Of a stretch of 64,000 nucleotides of DNA, positions 13,908 to 28,300 are shown piece by piece. The notes under the pieces are model-generated. The model made no database searches, was not told the origin of the DNA, and saw nothing but the letters and a program-made list of their open reading frames with translations. This DNA is from Anisakis pegreffii. Its lineage: Eukaryota; Nematoda; Chromadorea; Rhabditida; Anisakidae. Both the position numbers and the translations under genes were made by a program. The stretch covers positions 102,953 through 166,952 of the forward strand of contig JAPYMA010000464.1 in the NCBI GenBank assembly GCA_035041965.1, given 5' to 3'. Within the stretch, counting starts at the first letter, position 1; every line of letters starts with the position of its first letter.

Positions 13908-16387
13908 TCTGAATCGTGTTCTATGCTCGATTTCACTCACTGATTTCAATGGTGATAAATATTCTTTGTTCATTGAGAGTTTAGTTGGGACTTTTTTGTC
14001 AGATCAGCGATAAAATTGATGTCATTACAACACGTTCAGAACAGTTTTTGTGGGCTTTATTTATGATGTTTTAAAGTGAAGTTGAATTCTCATCAGTTGA
14101 ACTCGTTGTAATAAGATTTCAAAAGAACTTCTTCATGTTTTGAGAACCTGCAAAAAATTATTTTCTTGGGCAATCAGCAGTTTTGAACATCGATGAGATC
14201 ATCGGAATGATGAAGAAAACTGATAAATGATTGCTTAGAAAGAATTTCGATGCGAAAATCGCATGGTTAATTTTTGAACATTTATGACACAGTTAAATGA
14301 CGATTTACAAGGGCATCAAACCTTAATTACTCAATCAGAATCGCTTCAACTAATAATCATCGAAACGATCATTAAAAAGCTCCAGAATCAGAATCAAAAT
14401 CAAGAAAACTTTCTAATTGTAAGCAAATAATTGGCAAATCATTGCTCATGCAAAACTGCAGAAACAATTTCAATGCTAGAATCGTGTTGAATCAAAACCT
14501 CCGAGAAGGCGATTGAATAAAGAAATTAATTTTTTGAGTATTTCTGACACATTTAAATGATACTTTTCAAACGTTAATTACTTACTCAGAATCGTTAATA
14601 TGATTCTAATTTTTCACTCACATCATCACTCAGAGAAAATTACTGGAGGGGATATTGTCATGATGAAGCGGACGCAGTGATACTCAACGACTCAAAGCGT
14701 TAAGGAATTCGTTTAAAATTCACATCGAAAATTAACGATTCTCATAAAACAACTGAATCAGTTTGTGAATCGCATTTCGGCAATCTCAATATGGCATACT
14801 CACAAACAATATACCCTCACGTTATCGCAGTCGTTGTCACGAATCGGTGATAATTCAAAAAACTTCCTGTCTGATAAACATGCATCGATGCATTCATCAA
14901 AAACATGCTCGTTCGCAATAACAACACCCGATAAATAAAACGGCTCAATGCGCTAAGCAATTCCAGCAATCAATTCCATACAGCCCACATTCATCGAAAC
15001 CATCATTTATTCTGCACAAACCAAAACCAGCAATATTCTTCATTTGAATATAATACAACCTACGCAATTCAACGATCCCTTTAGGAGGTAGTCGCAAAAC
15101 AACTGAACAGATTAAACCCGTTGGGAGAAGCGAGAGAAAGATTTGTGCCGAATTTAGAACTAAGATTGGTGGTAGCACAAAATATATCCAAATCGAATGA
15201 TTTGGATGTATTGATACGTGTTATTGTTGAGGAAATACAGCTGCACTCTTTCAGAAAGACTACTCGACGATCAAAGATGAAATTTCGATGGACGATTTCT
15301 TGAGATCATTTGAATGGTTTCGTGTCATCGTCATTTTGAACGATTGCTTACAACCATATAATTTAAAATTTTCCTAATAAGATGATCTTATCCTATTAAC
15401 TGATTTGATCAATTACTTCATCGCTTTGCATCAAAGCATCGATATTTGCATGCCTTATTCATTAACATTCATAATTCAAACACTTCCCATTCAAACGCAC
15501 ATTCACACAATCATAAATTGTAAAATTAGTTTATCAAATTCAATCCATTACACACTCCTCCTACATGTAAAATATATCGCTAAAATCTATTTACAACTAC
15601 ATATAATCCTCGTTCAGTTCTATTTTCCAATACATTTCGGGTTCTATAAGCAACGCATTTGCCACCGCCTCGAATCGTGTTTGTCTAAAGACAACAGTGG
15701 AGAATTGTCGCTAACAAACACTGAGAAAGCGCGTTCGAGAAGGACTAATTTCATCATAAGGCATCACAACGCAATTATTTTCGAGTTCTTAAGCCACTGA
15801 AGTGACATACTGAGGAATTCAGTTAAAACGAATAAACGAACAGTGAATTATTTCTTTACTCACTCACTGCTCATAAGCAGTATGTTCGTTCGTTCGTCAT
15901 TTGCTATGAATTTCACTGAATGACGACTACTGGCTACGAATGGAACGAGGCGTATTTCGATGGAGCAAGCTGGAGTACAGCTGGAATTGATTCAGTTTCT
16001 TACGATGATATGATCACTACAATGATGATGAACACTGATCGCTAGCTCGCATCATGCTCCTGGTCTGCCTCTAGTAATTGAGTTACTCATCAAAGTGTTT
16101 GTGAAGGCCACTTCAAGCATTTATTGGAAAATTCAGAGGAAATGGGCTTGAAACAACTGAAATGAACCGAGCGTATTTCGATGCAGGAAGCTGGTGTTGT
16201 TAGCTTTTTCTTAGTATTGTTTTTGTCCATTCGCGAAGATTGTCACGTTTGAATGATCAGAAATTGAACGAAAGCATGTCAAACGTTGCTCAAGTATTTG
16301 GCCGATGATGAAGAAGTCAACGATCTTTGATGCTCGAGTATAGCACGTAGAGTCGACGAGATATCGGAGGGTTATGCTCGCATGGGT

Positions 16388-16416
16388 ATCCATCCATCCA
16401 TCCATCCATCCATCCC
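16388..16416. repeat. (CATC)n microsatellite
   Basis: About seven uninterrupted copies of the tetramer ATCC. Confidence 0.95.
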
Positions 16417-19301
16417 AGTTGTGCTTAACTCGTAAACACACTTGTTTATCAACAATAAGTGTTCAATTCGTCCAGTCTTCGTCTCAACCTTCATCCTCAT
16501 CATTTTTTCACTGATTGAGTTTAGCGCATCGCGACTCGAATCCGAACGCCTCTACCGACTATTATGCTCCATTTGCTCAATTCACTACTGTTATTCAACT
16601 CCATTTGCGCATTTCCGTCAAAACACTAACAAAAAACGTATGAATAACAGAAAGCAATCAATATCTTGAAAACATCTTCGGCCGCATTCGAAAAAACATC
16701 TTCACTGAGGGAATCATAGACGATCATCGATCATCACTCAAAACTTCGAACTGAAGTCGATTCGAATTGACTTTTCAATCGCTGTTATTTATATGCATCC
16801 CAACATCACATCTCAATCATTTTGATTTGTAATTTATTTAAAAAATCCTTCTCATCCTATGCACACTCACTCATTGGATAAAAGTTTCATGTTTCATTTG
16901 TTTCGCACGAGTAAATTCGCATCATTATCAAATCAGCAACTCTATCAAAACATTTAATTCTCAGATGATGTTTCCAAGTTGCCCAGCACATTGCCCGAAA
17001 AGCGAACAAACAGATTCATAGCTGATTGGTAGTTTCACTGAAGTCATATTAGGCGATCTGTCTGAATTCCATTCGTTCGCTATTCAGGCCACTATCGAGT
17101 AAGCGATCTAGACTCCCAAATGTTCACTGGCATTGGTGAGGGAAAAGAGTCGAAAACTGAGTGAGTGAGTGCATTATCAAGATTGATCGTTGAGCGTAAA
17201 TGTATTACAGCCAGCAAGAACAGTGTAAAATGCATTCATTCGTTTAGCAAAAAGTTTTTCTTCGTAGAACTAACAGATACACTGTGAAAACATTCGCGGG
17301 CCGGCAACAATGGACTCTCAAACCTCTTTCTTACCAAACAATCACTTTTCAACGAAAGTGTAAACAGCATAATTTCTTAAACCTTGGATTTAATGTAAGT
17401 GATCGTTGATCGATCGTGCACTGCAACAAAGTACACACTAACTGACATGCAAAACCAAACATCACTAACGGATAAAGATGGATATATGTGTATGTTGCAC
17501 TAAACAAGATTATCGCTGTAAATATGTTGGATGTTGAGATGATACGCCGAATATTGGGGAACGAGCAATCGACATGGCAAGAAATGCTCTATTTACGTGA
17601 TCAAAGAACTACTGCGGGCTGACCAATAAACCGATTCATTATCTGTCAATAGAGCGTTCTTCTGGTACTGAAATCTGATGCTTTCAATAAAAGTATGCCG
17701 TATAAACGCTTATTGTTAATAGAAATAATATTCAGAGAATATCAATTTTACCAACAATTAGAATTCAGTAAGGCGATGAAAGTTGTGTTCAAAATGCAGA
17801 ACTGATATGGAAATATCGATTCCAGTCGCATTCAAAATTCAGTGCAGCGAAAATGCGCGTTATACCTAACGAATATTTTACATAAATATATAAGTAAGGA
17901 TGAGCAGTGAATGGCCTTTCTGCGATGCATCTGACAGTGTACTTTCAGACCGACAATTCACAAGAAAAAGTGCTCATGCGAACACGAATATTAATGAACC
18001 AATCATATTCTAAGCATATAAATACAGTGAATAACACAACGTAATATGTGCAAGAAAAAATATCACACAAATGAAAACACAAAGAACGCGTTAGAAAAAC
18101 GCATATAAAGTATCGCAAGTCATACATTCATTATTTGAAGAGCAATTCAGAATGTTTACAAATTAATAGAGTTTTGCTAAACTTATTCATTGATCCAAAA
18201 ACTGTGACGTCCATTAATGTTGTCTACTAAACATGTAAAGACTGAATATTTAACAAGTTTCATTATAAAAAATGAACAGATGAAAGCTTCCTGAAGTTAC
18301 GAATCTATGTGTTTCAGAGACTGAATCAATGAATTTCGTTCACTATCACTGAGTGAGATGATTTCCACAATTCACTCGAATCTGTCAAAAATCCTAAACA
18401 CGCTCCATTTTCAGTGAAAAATCTAAAAGTGAAAAGTTTCACAATTAACTCTGACAACCGAAATGTGAGAACTATCTTACATTAGAACAGAATACTATAA
18501 TCATCATCATCCATCAACGCAACGACGAATTAAAGAGCAATGACAACAAAAACGACGGCATTATGCAGCACCTCATCAAATCGTTTATCACGATCGCAAT
18601 TTTTGATTAATACGCAATGCGCTCATAATTCATTGTGGTAAGTCACCAACATCAGTCATCGACTTTTCGAGAACTAATCAGCACGAACGGAATCGAATGA
18701 ACCTAGAGGCTATAAATCAATTGCTCATTATTATCGGCAATAACAACGCTCAAGAGGGTTTATGACGAAATCAATAAATATGCTAACATTTCACTGTGTT
18801 CAAAAACAAAATAAATGATAACAACAATGATAATAGCTGTCAATTACTGCAATAGTCATGAATGAATATCCCGAATGCATTACTCAATCCACAAAACAGC
18901 GAAAAAAATGTCACTCCATCGAATTATAATCCAAATTTGCACGTCTACAAAATCAATCAATCAATAAATAAATACATCACATCGGATTACTACCCAAAGT
19001 AGAACAAGAAAACGATAGATCATAAGGTATTCGAACAACTCAGCCTACTGCAATGCCTTTGCCATGATTATAAGACCGCTCATTGATCGTTGCTAAGCCT
19101 TCACAATATGAATAATTCTCGGCGACAAATAACATGTGTGAATCAACCGGAAACACTTTTTATGTATAGTGCACATGAAATAATAATGAATAGAAAGTCA
19201 GTCTTTTTTTTAGAGCCATCATCACTACAGCAAAAATAATCGCTCCCATATCAATATACTGATCAATTGTCACTCTTTTTTTAACTACTTTCAATCTAAT
19301 T

Positions 19302-19569
19302 CAGGGTTTCTCAGCCGGTAGTGCAATATGATATTCCAGGAGGTGCGATGAGAAGGGACGCGGGGAAGTTGCGAGATAAGGTTTCATTTTTCATACATTA
19401 AACTAGGCGAGGACGGAGTTCAACTTATGCATGTCTATAAAGTAGGCAATGCTCTGAAAGCAATTCCTTCGGTCGCGTTTCATTCATAAATAAACTATTG
19501 TCGTAGGAGATGTGAAGACATCTGAAATTTTCTAGCGGGTGCGTGAACAAAAAAAGTTGAGAACCACTG
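19302..19569. mobile_element. hAT-type MITE, 268 bp, with 8-bp target-site duplication
   Basis: The left end reads CAGGGTTTCTCAGCC and the right end, reverse-complemented, CAGTGGTTCTCAACT. They share CAG, a G, TTCTCA and C over the first 14 bases and fit the CAGNGNTTCTCA terminal repeats of hAT DNA transposons. The flanks are ATCTAATT (19294-19301) and ATCTAACT (19570-19577), an 8-bp duplication with one mismatch, the length expected for hAT. The interior has no transposase frame, so it is a non-autonomous element moved by a hAT transposase elsewhere. Confidence 0.85.
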
Positions 19570-20699
19570 ATCTAACTGAATGCTGAAAATGATTGCAAAA
19601 ATTTGTTTGATTTATAAAATGAATACAGTCATCTTTATGAAAAAGAAATCTTTTATGAGAAGACAATAACAAAAATTTCCGAACATTTCATCAGCAACTA
19701 CAATGAACCAACAAAAGCAAGCAATGAAAGGAGATTAATCGATCAGCAATTATTTCTTTCTTGTAGAGAAATCAAAATAATCGAATGTGAGAAAAGAAAG
19801 ACTTTCTAACAATAAGATAACAATACGATGCCATCAAAAATGTATCATATTGGAAATTCATTGGCACTGTGAGCGATCATTGTCAATTCACTCAATTCAT
19901 ATTGAACCGTTCGTTTCAACTCTTCGAAATAGAAAATGGATAGGAAATATGTGTGAAGTAAATACGTGAAAACAACACCTAGAAATGAGAATGTCCCACC
20001 AAAAAGATATCCTCCTTCATCTATATCCTCAAAGTGACGAATCATCGAACCATAGCAGCCCCACGTTCATTTATCACTATAAAACGTGCAACCCGTCCAT
20101 ACAAAAGGAATAATGACAACAAGAAACATAAACCAAATCTTACAATTAGACATGATATAATGAACGAATGCTAATTATTCCACATTCAAATGGATGAATA
20201 AATGAAAAAAAGCATTTCCTTGGCCAATAAGTATAATTAAAACGCAACATCGTATTTCATCAAGGGGAGAACCGAATGGAACAAGAAGTGAGTACTCGAG
20301 AATGTGGTATCAATTTAATAAAATCAACAAAAAACAACGATTCTAATCGAATTAAGCAACGAAAACAACATGAGCAGAAAATCATGATTAGGACTAAGCT
20401 AATGTGTAACATTCACATAAACACGCTGACACTTAAACCCATACAACGCACATCAAAGGAAATAAGATTCTCAGAAGACAACAGCCACATAAAGTGGGTA
20501 AGGTAATTCACGCAGAATTAAACATTGAAGAAATTCGTCGGTCAGTTCGGATCGCAAGCTTCGTCGCGAATGATACTGAAGTAGAAATTATTTGTTTAAA
20601 ATAGTTGAAATACATCAAACATGAACATAGCTGATTGAATGGATGAAAAGTACGTACATAATGAATCACTTAAAGATGACTAACAGAAAATGAAAGCAG

Positions 20700-20740
20700 C
20701 AACAATAACAACGATACTGACAATAACAATAACAACATCG
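20700..20740. repeat. Degenerate AACAAT simple repeat
   Basis: Imperfect AACAAT/AATAAC hexamers just downstream of the TAF1 stop. A similar tract lies at 26821-26880 inside a TAF1 intron. Confidence 0.7.
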
Positions 20741-20880
20741 CATTATGATCATAAAATGACGTACTATATAACAGTAATATACACGAACTAAAACGAACAT
20801 TGCATACATTAATGAATGATTGCTCAAAATTCAAATAAAATAACGGCAATTATGAAAGGAGAACAAGACCGAGCACGCGA

Positions 20881-22342
20881 TTAAAGAGTAGTTAAATCGT
20901 CGAGTTTCGGTCGTTTAGCGGATATGAACTCGTCATCGTCATCCTCATCACTGTCGCTTAGCGCTAAATCAGCATTCAGCTGTCCACTTGTATGCATCTG
21001 TGATTGAAGGAGATCACTTTCCGCATCGTATCCACTCAAACTCACCTCACCTGTCGGATCCCAATTACTACCTGCAACTAGTCGCCGTAGAATCATCACA
21101 ATTTCGGACTTTCAAAAACGAAACTGAACCAACAATAAGGATGGATTGCGAACAGAATACATGAATTGAAGTGTATTACTGCGTGCACTGCATTCACACA
21201 CACAATGACAACAACATCGATCTATTAGATAATAACGAACCGATCTCGTGCTCATCCTCATCCAAATCGTCCTCATCACCGCTCATCGCCAAATCATCAT
21301 GAAGGTGATCGATCACTTCGTCGTCTTCATCTTCTAAAACCAAATTCAACGCAATTTTGTCAAGTTTAATCTCGATTAAATCAATTCAATTCGGTCCTTC
21401 ATATGCACATCTGTCGCAATGTACTCGCGCATAATAACATCTCGAACTGATCTCAATGATTCAATCAATGGAATGATGATACCATAATCCGTAGCAAATA
21501 AATCGGCAAATCCAATTCAATATAAAATATAATCTGGCTCAGTTCTCATTTCTCAACACATATGTTAGTAAACACTTTCAGATAAAAGTGAAGAATGTTT
21601 TTGAGCATCATCGCCAGCGTTCAAAGCAACCGACACGTGGAGAAAACCCCTATTGGGTATTGATCCCTTAACCTATCAGACTCCGATCAAACGCTTTACC
21701 CACTGAGCCATAGCGTAACGCATCCTAATTTTATCACTTATGCAGGTACAATATAAAATCAGTTTTTTAACAGTTTAAGATCAGTTTAACAATTAAAATC
21801 AGTTTTAACTACATCACTAAATCGACCCAACAGCTTACAATCAGAACGAATAAATCTTTCTATTCCCATAACCAAACAAGCAACTTAATTAGATAAAATC
21901 GAAAGCAATATATGGCTATTGCTGAAAAACTGCAACAATGTAAACACTTCATTCCCTTCCGAGTCAATCTATCGAATGGTACGATTTTCTTTTGTACTTT
22001 GTTGAAGTTACTGATTGTGAGTGTCAACTATGAAATGATTACGTTTATACCTAACCACTTCTAACGATGTGAGTGCTGAGAAAAGAATTTCGAAGCGTTC
22101 TGCAAATAACACAGTTCCAACTTGATTAGAATGCTGAAGTGAACAATAAACTATGATAAAATAAGTGAAGAGAAGCACAACAAACCCATGTCCTCTTCTT
22201 TGATATTCGCAATTCTCGTGGTCGGTGATACCACTTCGCCTTCGTCCATCGCACTACTTGCCGCGATTGATTCCACATCCGCATTATCATTTAATGTCGC
22301 TTGAATGTTCGACTCAAGTTCATTTAACTGCTCTTTCCTTGC
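20881..22342 (-). other. taf-1: TAF1 acidic C-terminal tail
   Basis: Exons 39-41 encode an Asp/Glu/Ser-rich tail with [12 protein letters not shown] and [14 protein letters not shown] followed by a short basic patch AKRPKLDD and the TAA stop. Such S-D-E-D runs are typical casein kinase II targets in TAF1 tails. The 852-nt intron 21334-22185 holds a SINE-like element. Confidence 0.9.
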
Positions 22343-25300
22343 CTTAATTAGAATTTATCAATTCAGTGCGGTGGTATCACCTCATCAATTGTGTGACGAA
22401 GTCGTAAAGAACAAAAATCAAGAAACTGTCAAACCGTAAAGACTTCAAAACGCACCTCAATCATTCTTTCAGCTAATTCACAAATTTCAATCGCCTTCGT
22501 TGTGTACTGAGACGTTTCTGGCGGTCCATTATACAGTTCACTATTTATTCGAATCTGAAAAAAAAGAAAATCAGCGCAATATCGAAGTACTTTTACACTC
22601 GTTCCTAGATATTTGAGATCCACTTTTGTCTCGATAAATTTCATTGAAAAACAATGATATCATTCCATTTAACTTCTCGAATTTACAATACTCAGTGTGC
22701 AAAACGCCAGAAAATTTCTTGGAATTCCAATGATATATTAAATTCAAAACATATCTCCAAATACCACTGATCGTTATCAGTGGTATGAAAACAAATATGA
22801 AAAAGCATCGCACCTGATGTATATCATTACGGAACGCTTCAATAGTAGTATAACGATGCTCCTTGATATTTTGCTCCATGGTGCCCAAATCCATAGGACG
22901 CTCAATCTTTTTATAGTAAGACGGAACCTGGAATATGTCACACGATAAACAATTAAAATATGCAGTCAAGCCTCGAAAATTTCCTGAATAATTTGCCAAA
23001 ATTATTTTCTTCCTTCTCTCTTTTGTTTACAGAATAGACTAATTCAAAAGCTCAGATGAGTTAACATTCGTTTCATTTCAAAAATCAACACATAACTCAA
23101 GCTAGTTCCCTACTGCCCGGAGAAATGAAACATCTACTCGATACTTCTATCAATCTCGTTTACCCCTATACCCATCGATATGCAAGGAGACAAATAACAA
23201 TAAATAACGACAAATTGGCCCGATTCTCACTTTGCAATAACTGCGAGCAATCACTTCTCAGATGAAAGTGAAGAATTTTTGATTATCACTGCCAATTAGA
23301 AAGAAATTTGGAACTTTTCGAGTAGTTGTGTGCTAGGTGATAAAGTTATCATTTTGCTAAAATTTATCTCTAAAAACTACTCAATTAAATGTTAACGAGC
23401 AAACGGAGACAATAAACTGAACCTTCTTCGCATCCACTTTCGTATGAAACGCAACGCTTTTGGGTAGATTCTTGCATTCTTGAATAATTTCATTGAGTAT
23501 GAATGAAAATCCGATGATATCATTATCATCCAGCAACGGATTAATCGCCTTTTCAAGTGATATCAATTTTGGTTCACGTTCCATTAATCGCAGTGATGCC
23601 ACTTCGAACACCTGAAAACAATACTTAACTCTTCACAACTGACAATTACGCATTCAAATTTCAGTCAATACAATTTCATTTACTAAGAAACACGTTCAAT
23701 CCTGTCTAGTACGATGTTCACCAAAGGATACAAATTGCTCCAATCATTTATCACTTCATATAACCAGTGCTAACTACGACCAATCGATTGAACAGACCTG
23801 TCTTGCAGCTTCAGTGATAACATGATTATCACCGTTATAAACACGCGAATTATCAAGCATTTGTTTGATATCCGCAAGAAACTGACGTCTCAACTCGTAT
23901 TTGTTTTCGGAAATCTTCTTCTTGATTGTTTGCATATCCATCGGATTCTTTATGATCGTATAATAGTCTGGTACCTTAACATTCATATAACCATAAAACA
24001 ATTATCTGACTTCCGGTTACCATTATCTCACACAACACCAAACTACAATTCACACTTGTAATTCGTAGGAGAGGAGCGCGTGAGAGAACTACATCAGAAC
24101 ACATTAACTTTTTTACATACAGGACTTTTATAGCTAATGCTTGACAATGAATGAACTGAGACAGTGAACATTATAGCGTACGATCCATTTCAAACAATTA
24201 ATTTATGTCCCTTTTACAGAGAACGATTCATCCTCTGTTGCGAAATCCATCTCCCTACTCTTAAAAAGGAACTGATGGCAGAACAGGAATATTAGTGAGC
24301 AACTAAGACTTTAGAGTGCAGACCTTTTTGGCGTTGACAGGGAACATTAAGTGCTCGGTACCAGGAAGAGCACGTAGATCACTGAAGATTTCGTTCAGTT
24401 GGATTGACATTGATACCTTAAATGAGCATATATAAAAAGGAATACAAAAGCACAAAAGCATAAAAAGTGATGCAGTATTAGTCACGTTATTGATAACCAA
24501 TGAAGCAAAACTGCGTAAATTAGCAACCAAAGATATCTATTCGTTGTCTGGTTTGGCCTGATTCGAATTCAAATTCATTTCTTGAGAGTAAAATAGTCAA
24601 GAAATGTATGGAGTGAATGAGTGTTCCCATCGCACTACGACATTTCAAAAAATATTGACGCTGTAATCCTTGTAACGACCGTCATTTAGCGACAGTTCCC
24701 GGAAATAATGCCTAAAATCGAACGACATACTCTTGGGTCAGCTCTCCTTCGCTGAATCGACTTCTGCGGTCCATACAAATAATCGTCCATATCAAGCGTT
24801 GAACGTCTTCGACTCGACGTCGTACTAACTGACGTTCGCGATTTACCTTAAACCGCATTGTTTGCTCAGTTCGTTGATAAACAACAATTTCAATATGCAA
24901 AATACCGCATCTTCCTATGATACCGAATCACAAAAAACAATACCACAATACCGTATCTTCTAAAGTTCTAATTAAGAATAGACCGAATCGACACAATACA
25001 CTATCGTCCAAAACACCCAGTTTAAATTCAAAACCAGAGGAAACACTAAAAATGCATCGACAAATTGCGTTTGTCTATTACCTACTACCGTCAATTCTTA
25101 GTGAATTTATCCTAAACCAAAGCAAGAATATCACTACTAACTGGTGGACGGCTGCAACTCGCCGATTTGTTGCAGATCGTCTTCACTGTCCACATCGTCA
25201 TCATCTCGACCGTGCACCATACCCATTCCTTCTTCTGGTTCACCACCCGCTACAGTTGAAACGTCATCCTCTTCCTTGATTTTCTTATCGCCGACAATCA

Positions 25301-28300
25301 GCTCTCGAGGGATATGTAACCTAAACTCACCATTCAGCATAACCTATTCAAATCAAGAATAACAGCAACCGTTGTGATCACACTTAAATCAGTCAAAACC
25401 AACCGAACAGCATTCTTCTTCATCATTTCACTATGTGCGTATAACTTCCTCGATATTTTCAATTTAGTTCCTTCAACGGCGATCAATTCACCAGAAGGCA
25501 CAGCCATTTTTTCGAGTTGCTCGTCTGTCAATGCAACCTATAAAAAGCCACAACAAAATTGTCAGCAATAAAAAGCGTCCGTGGCAAACCTCTACTAAAA
25601 TGACCACAGAATGCTGATCCAACTTTGGAATTGGTAACAGTCAAGTTTCATTGGAACGGCGGCTTCACATTTCGTAAGGAGGAGATGAGAAAAAATACAC
25701 AATTTTAAAATCCAAAACACAAAAAACGAACCGGATGTATATCGGCGACGGTCTTTGCTGGTGTCTTGGATGAGTCTTTACCGTACAGAGGACAATTCTT
25801 ATTGGTTTTCATATGACCCGTTCCATGACATGCGCTACAACGCATTTTCAGCAAATTCGGCTTTATCGGCACCGGTTTCTTCTCAGCCGCCGGTTTCGCC
25901 TGCAGATTGAACGCATACTTGAAAAATTCGAATGGAGAGAGGAAACTAAAAGTTGATGATGTGAAAACGTTGATGTACCTCTCCACTGGAACTTCCTACT
26001 CACACAAAAACAAAATTTGTGATTTTTATAAGTGCACTGAACAATCTGATGCAAATACAAACGAGTAAATATACCCGGTTGATTGGTTGTCCAATAGGCA
26101 CACCATGGAGTTTTGCTTTCAGTTCATTGCGACGAATCCTTCGCAGTTGATCTTGTAATCGCCTCTTCTCCTTCCGTCTTTCCTATAACAAACTATACAT
26201 CCAACAAAACAACATTTGTGACAAATAACACAACGATCAGTTGATTGAACAACATTAAATGTAAATATTTCTCGAAAGCAAATATTCATTCCATACGACA
26301 CGTCGCTAATAAACCTTACAAGTTTCTGCTTTTAGTCTGATGGTTCTTCTTTAAGTCGCTATTCGACAGCAGTCTCTTTCCGAAACATTGAGCGTTGATA
26401 ATAAAGGAAAGAGCAAAAGACTTCAGATCAAACCTCTTTGTATTGTTCATCCATCTGTGCATAGACCTGTATGAATGTATTATCACGAGTGGTTCGAATA
26501 CGAACGTATGCTTCGATTAACTGCGGTCTTGTGATCACTTCAACCCGTGTCTGAAGATCGTTTAACATTCATGAAACGAAGAAGCAGAGTATTGATGCTT
26601 TATTCCGCTGCTTATCTTCAAGTGAAACTCATCGAAGTGAATGAGAGAACAAATTTTGCGATCGGTATTGCATTGAACAAAACAAACCGATTCCACTCCA
26701 TCGGGACCTTTGAATGTGCGATAGATTTTCAGTTTGCGTGGTCCATTACCACTCAACATACCGTGATTCGAATCCTCGTTTGCTACTGATGGTTCTTTCA
26801 CTGTAATGTTGGCAATAGAGCAATAACAATGACAATGACAATCACCTAACAATAACAATAACAATCAAAACAATAATACAGTTACGATGTAGCACATACT
26901 CAAACGGAAAACACTAACGAGGTTCCTTGGTTTGGTCCTTTTCGGGTTTTGGTGTACCTGTACCAGAACTAGCGTCACCCGACAACATTTTCTGCAGTGC
27001 TTTTCGTTCTTTCTCTTCTTGTTCGAATTCCAATTTCTTCCTCTCAACAGCTGATAGTCCTTTTTTACCTGAACAATGACAACAACTCGTATGAGCAAAC
27101 ATTTGAGCACAAATGCAACAAAAATTCAACGATCACCTTCAAAAATCATCGAAGGGCCGATTCGATACATTCAAAGAAAAGGTTCTTCCGACTAAAAGAC
27201 TTTTAAAAAAAGCATCTCGCTCTTTAAGGAATAACAAAATGTTCGCACCTTTATTTGCAGCAAGCATACTCTCCAGTTTAGTGGCCAACTCCTCGTTATC
27301 TGAATCCTCGCCACTACTACCCTCGTCTGTACTCATTTGATCGGGATTCGACAGTGTTCTGTAAATCGCTTCCGTAAAATTTCTCTTACAACTCGCATGG
27401 TAATGAACACACCACGCAAACAATCTGAGCACGCTTAATCAGCACTGAAGTGCAAAATTTTTCAAATTTTGGTAATTCCACATCGAATCTCATAATCAAA
27501 CACCATCCAGAAACAATCGGATAAACAGGTCACATGAACGCGACTGATTGATTGCGCTTGTAGCTTACCGGATGGGTTACGATTCAAAACTAAACACTCA
27601 TTCAAATGAGGCACTTACTGGAGCACATGCTACAATCTTCCGCCACGCCATAAAATATGAGACCAATTTAGAAACTGATTAAAGAATATTTAAAAAAAAA
27701 CATATTTGTTTGCGTAAAAAGCCTTTCACATAATAACAAACGGCACTCACTGATTCTGTAAGTCGAATATACGTTGACAGAATTTTTTGTACTTTTCCTG
27801 CATATCAGCAAAATTGAACCGAATATTGCCACGTGCAAATCGTGCCATACCTTCAAAAAATATTCATCTCATAACAACACGACAACCCTTCTTCCAGTGG
27901 CGACTCGCAACAACAATTTTATCGTTCAACTCTATACCAATAAATAAACCAACAATTTCAAAAAATAATATCAGTGATTCACCAGAAAAATCCGATCTCG
28001 CTTTCGCTGCTTGTGTTGACAACGTTCGAATAACGTCAATGATTTCCCATCGACTCAATGAATTGATCTAAAATTCATATCAACACATTCAATCCTAAAA
28101 TAAACATTAAGTAAAAAATGTGCTCATTGCTCTTACTCACTTCTTTATCACAAATCTAACCAAATACAACTGCTAATAAAATTGATTTCGAACTTAAGAT
28201 CAGCACTACGAAAAAAGAAATTCTTGAAACTTTTTGAATACACGAAATATGATCAAGCAAGAATGAACGATGTGCACGATTACTGCTCACCTCCTCTTCG

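Larger units (their letters stand above)
1..20880. other. Long stretch without a supported gene
   Basis: AT-rich sequence with only short open frames (at most 131 codons, 15405-15800, low complexity, Ile/His-rich), none with a recognisable domain or consistent splice sites. It holds the repeats listed separately (MITE-like block, hairpin, tandem duplication, microsatellites, hAT MITE). No tRNA, rRNA or spliced-leader gene was recognised. It could be intergenic or part of a very large intron. Confidence 0.7.

Noticed and set aside
15405..15800. 131-codon plus-strand frame, one of the longest in the left part
   Set aside because: Ile/His/Leu-rich, typical of chance frames in AT-rich DNA, with no domain or splice context.
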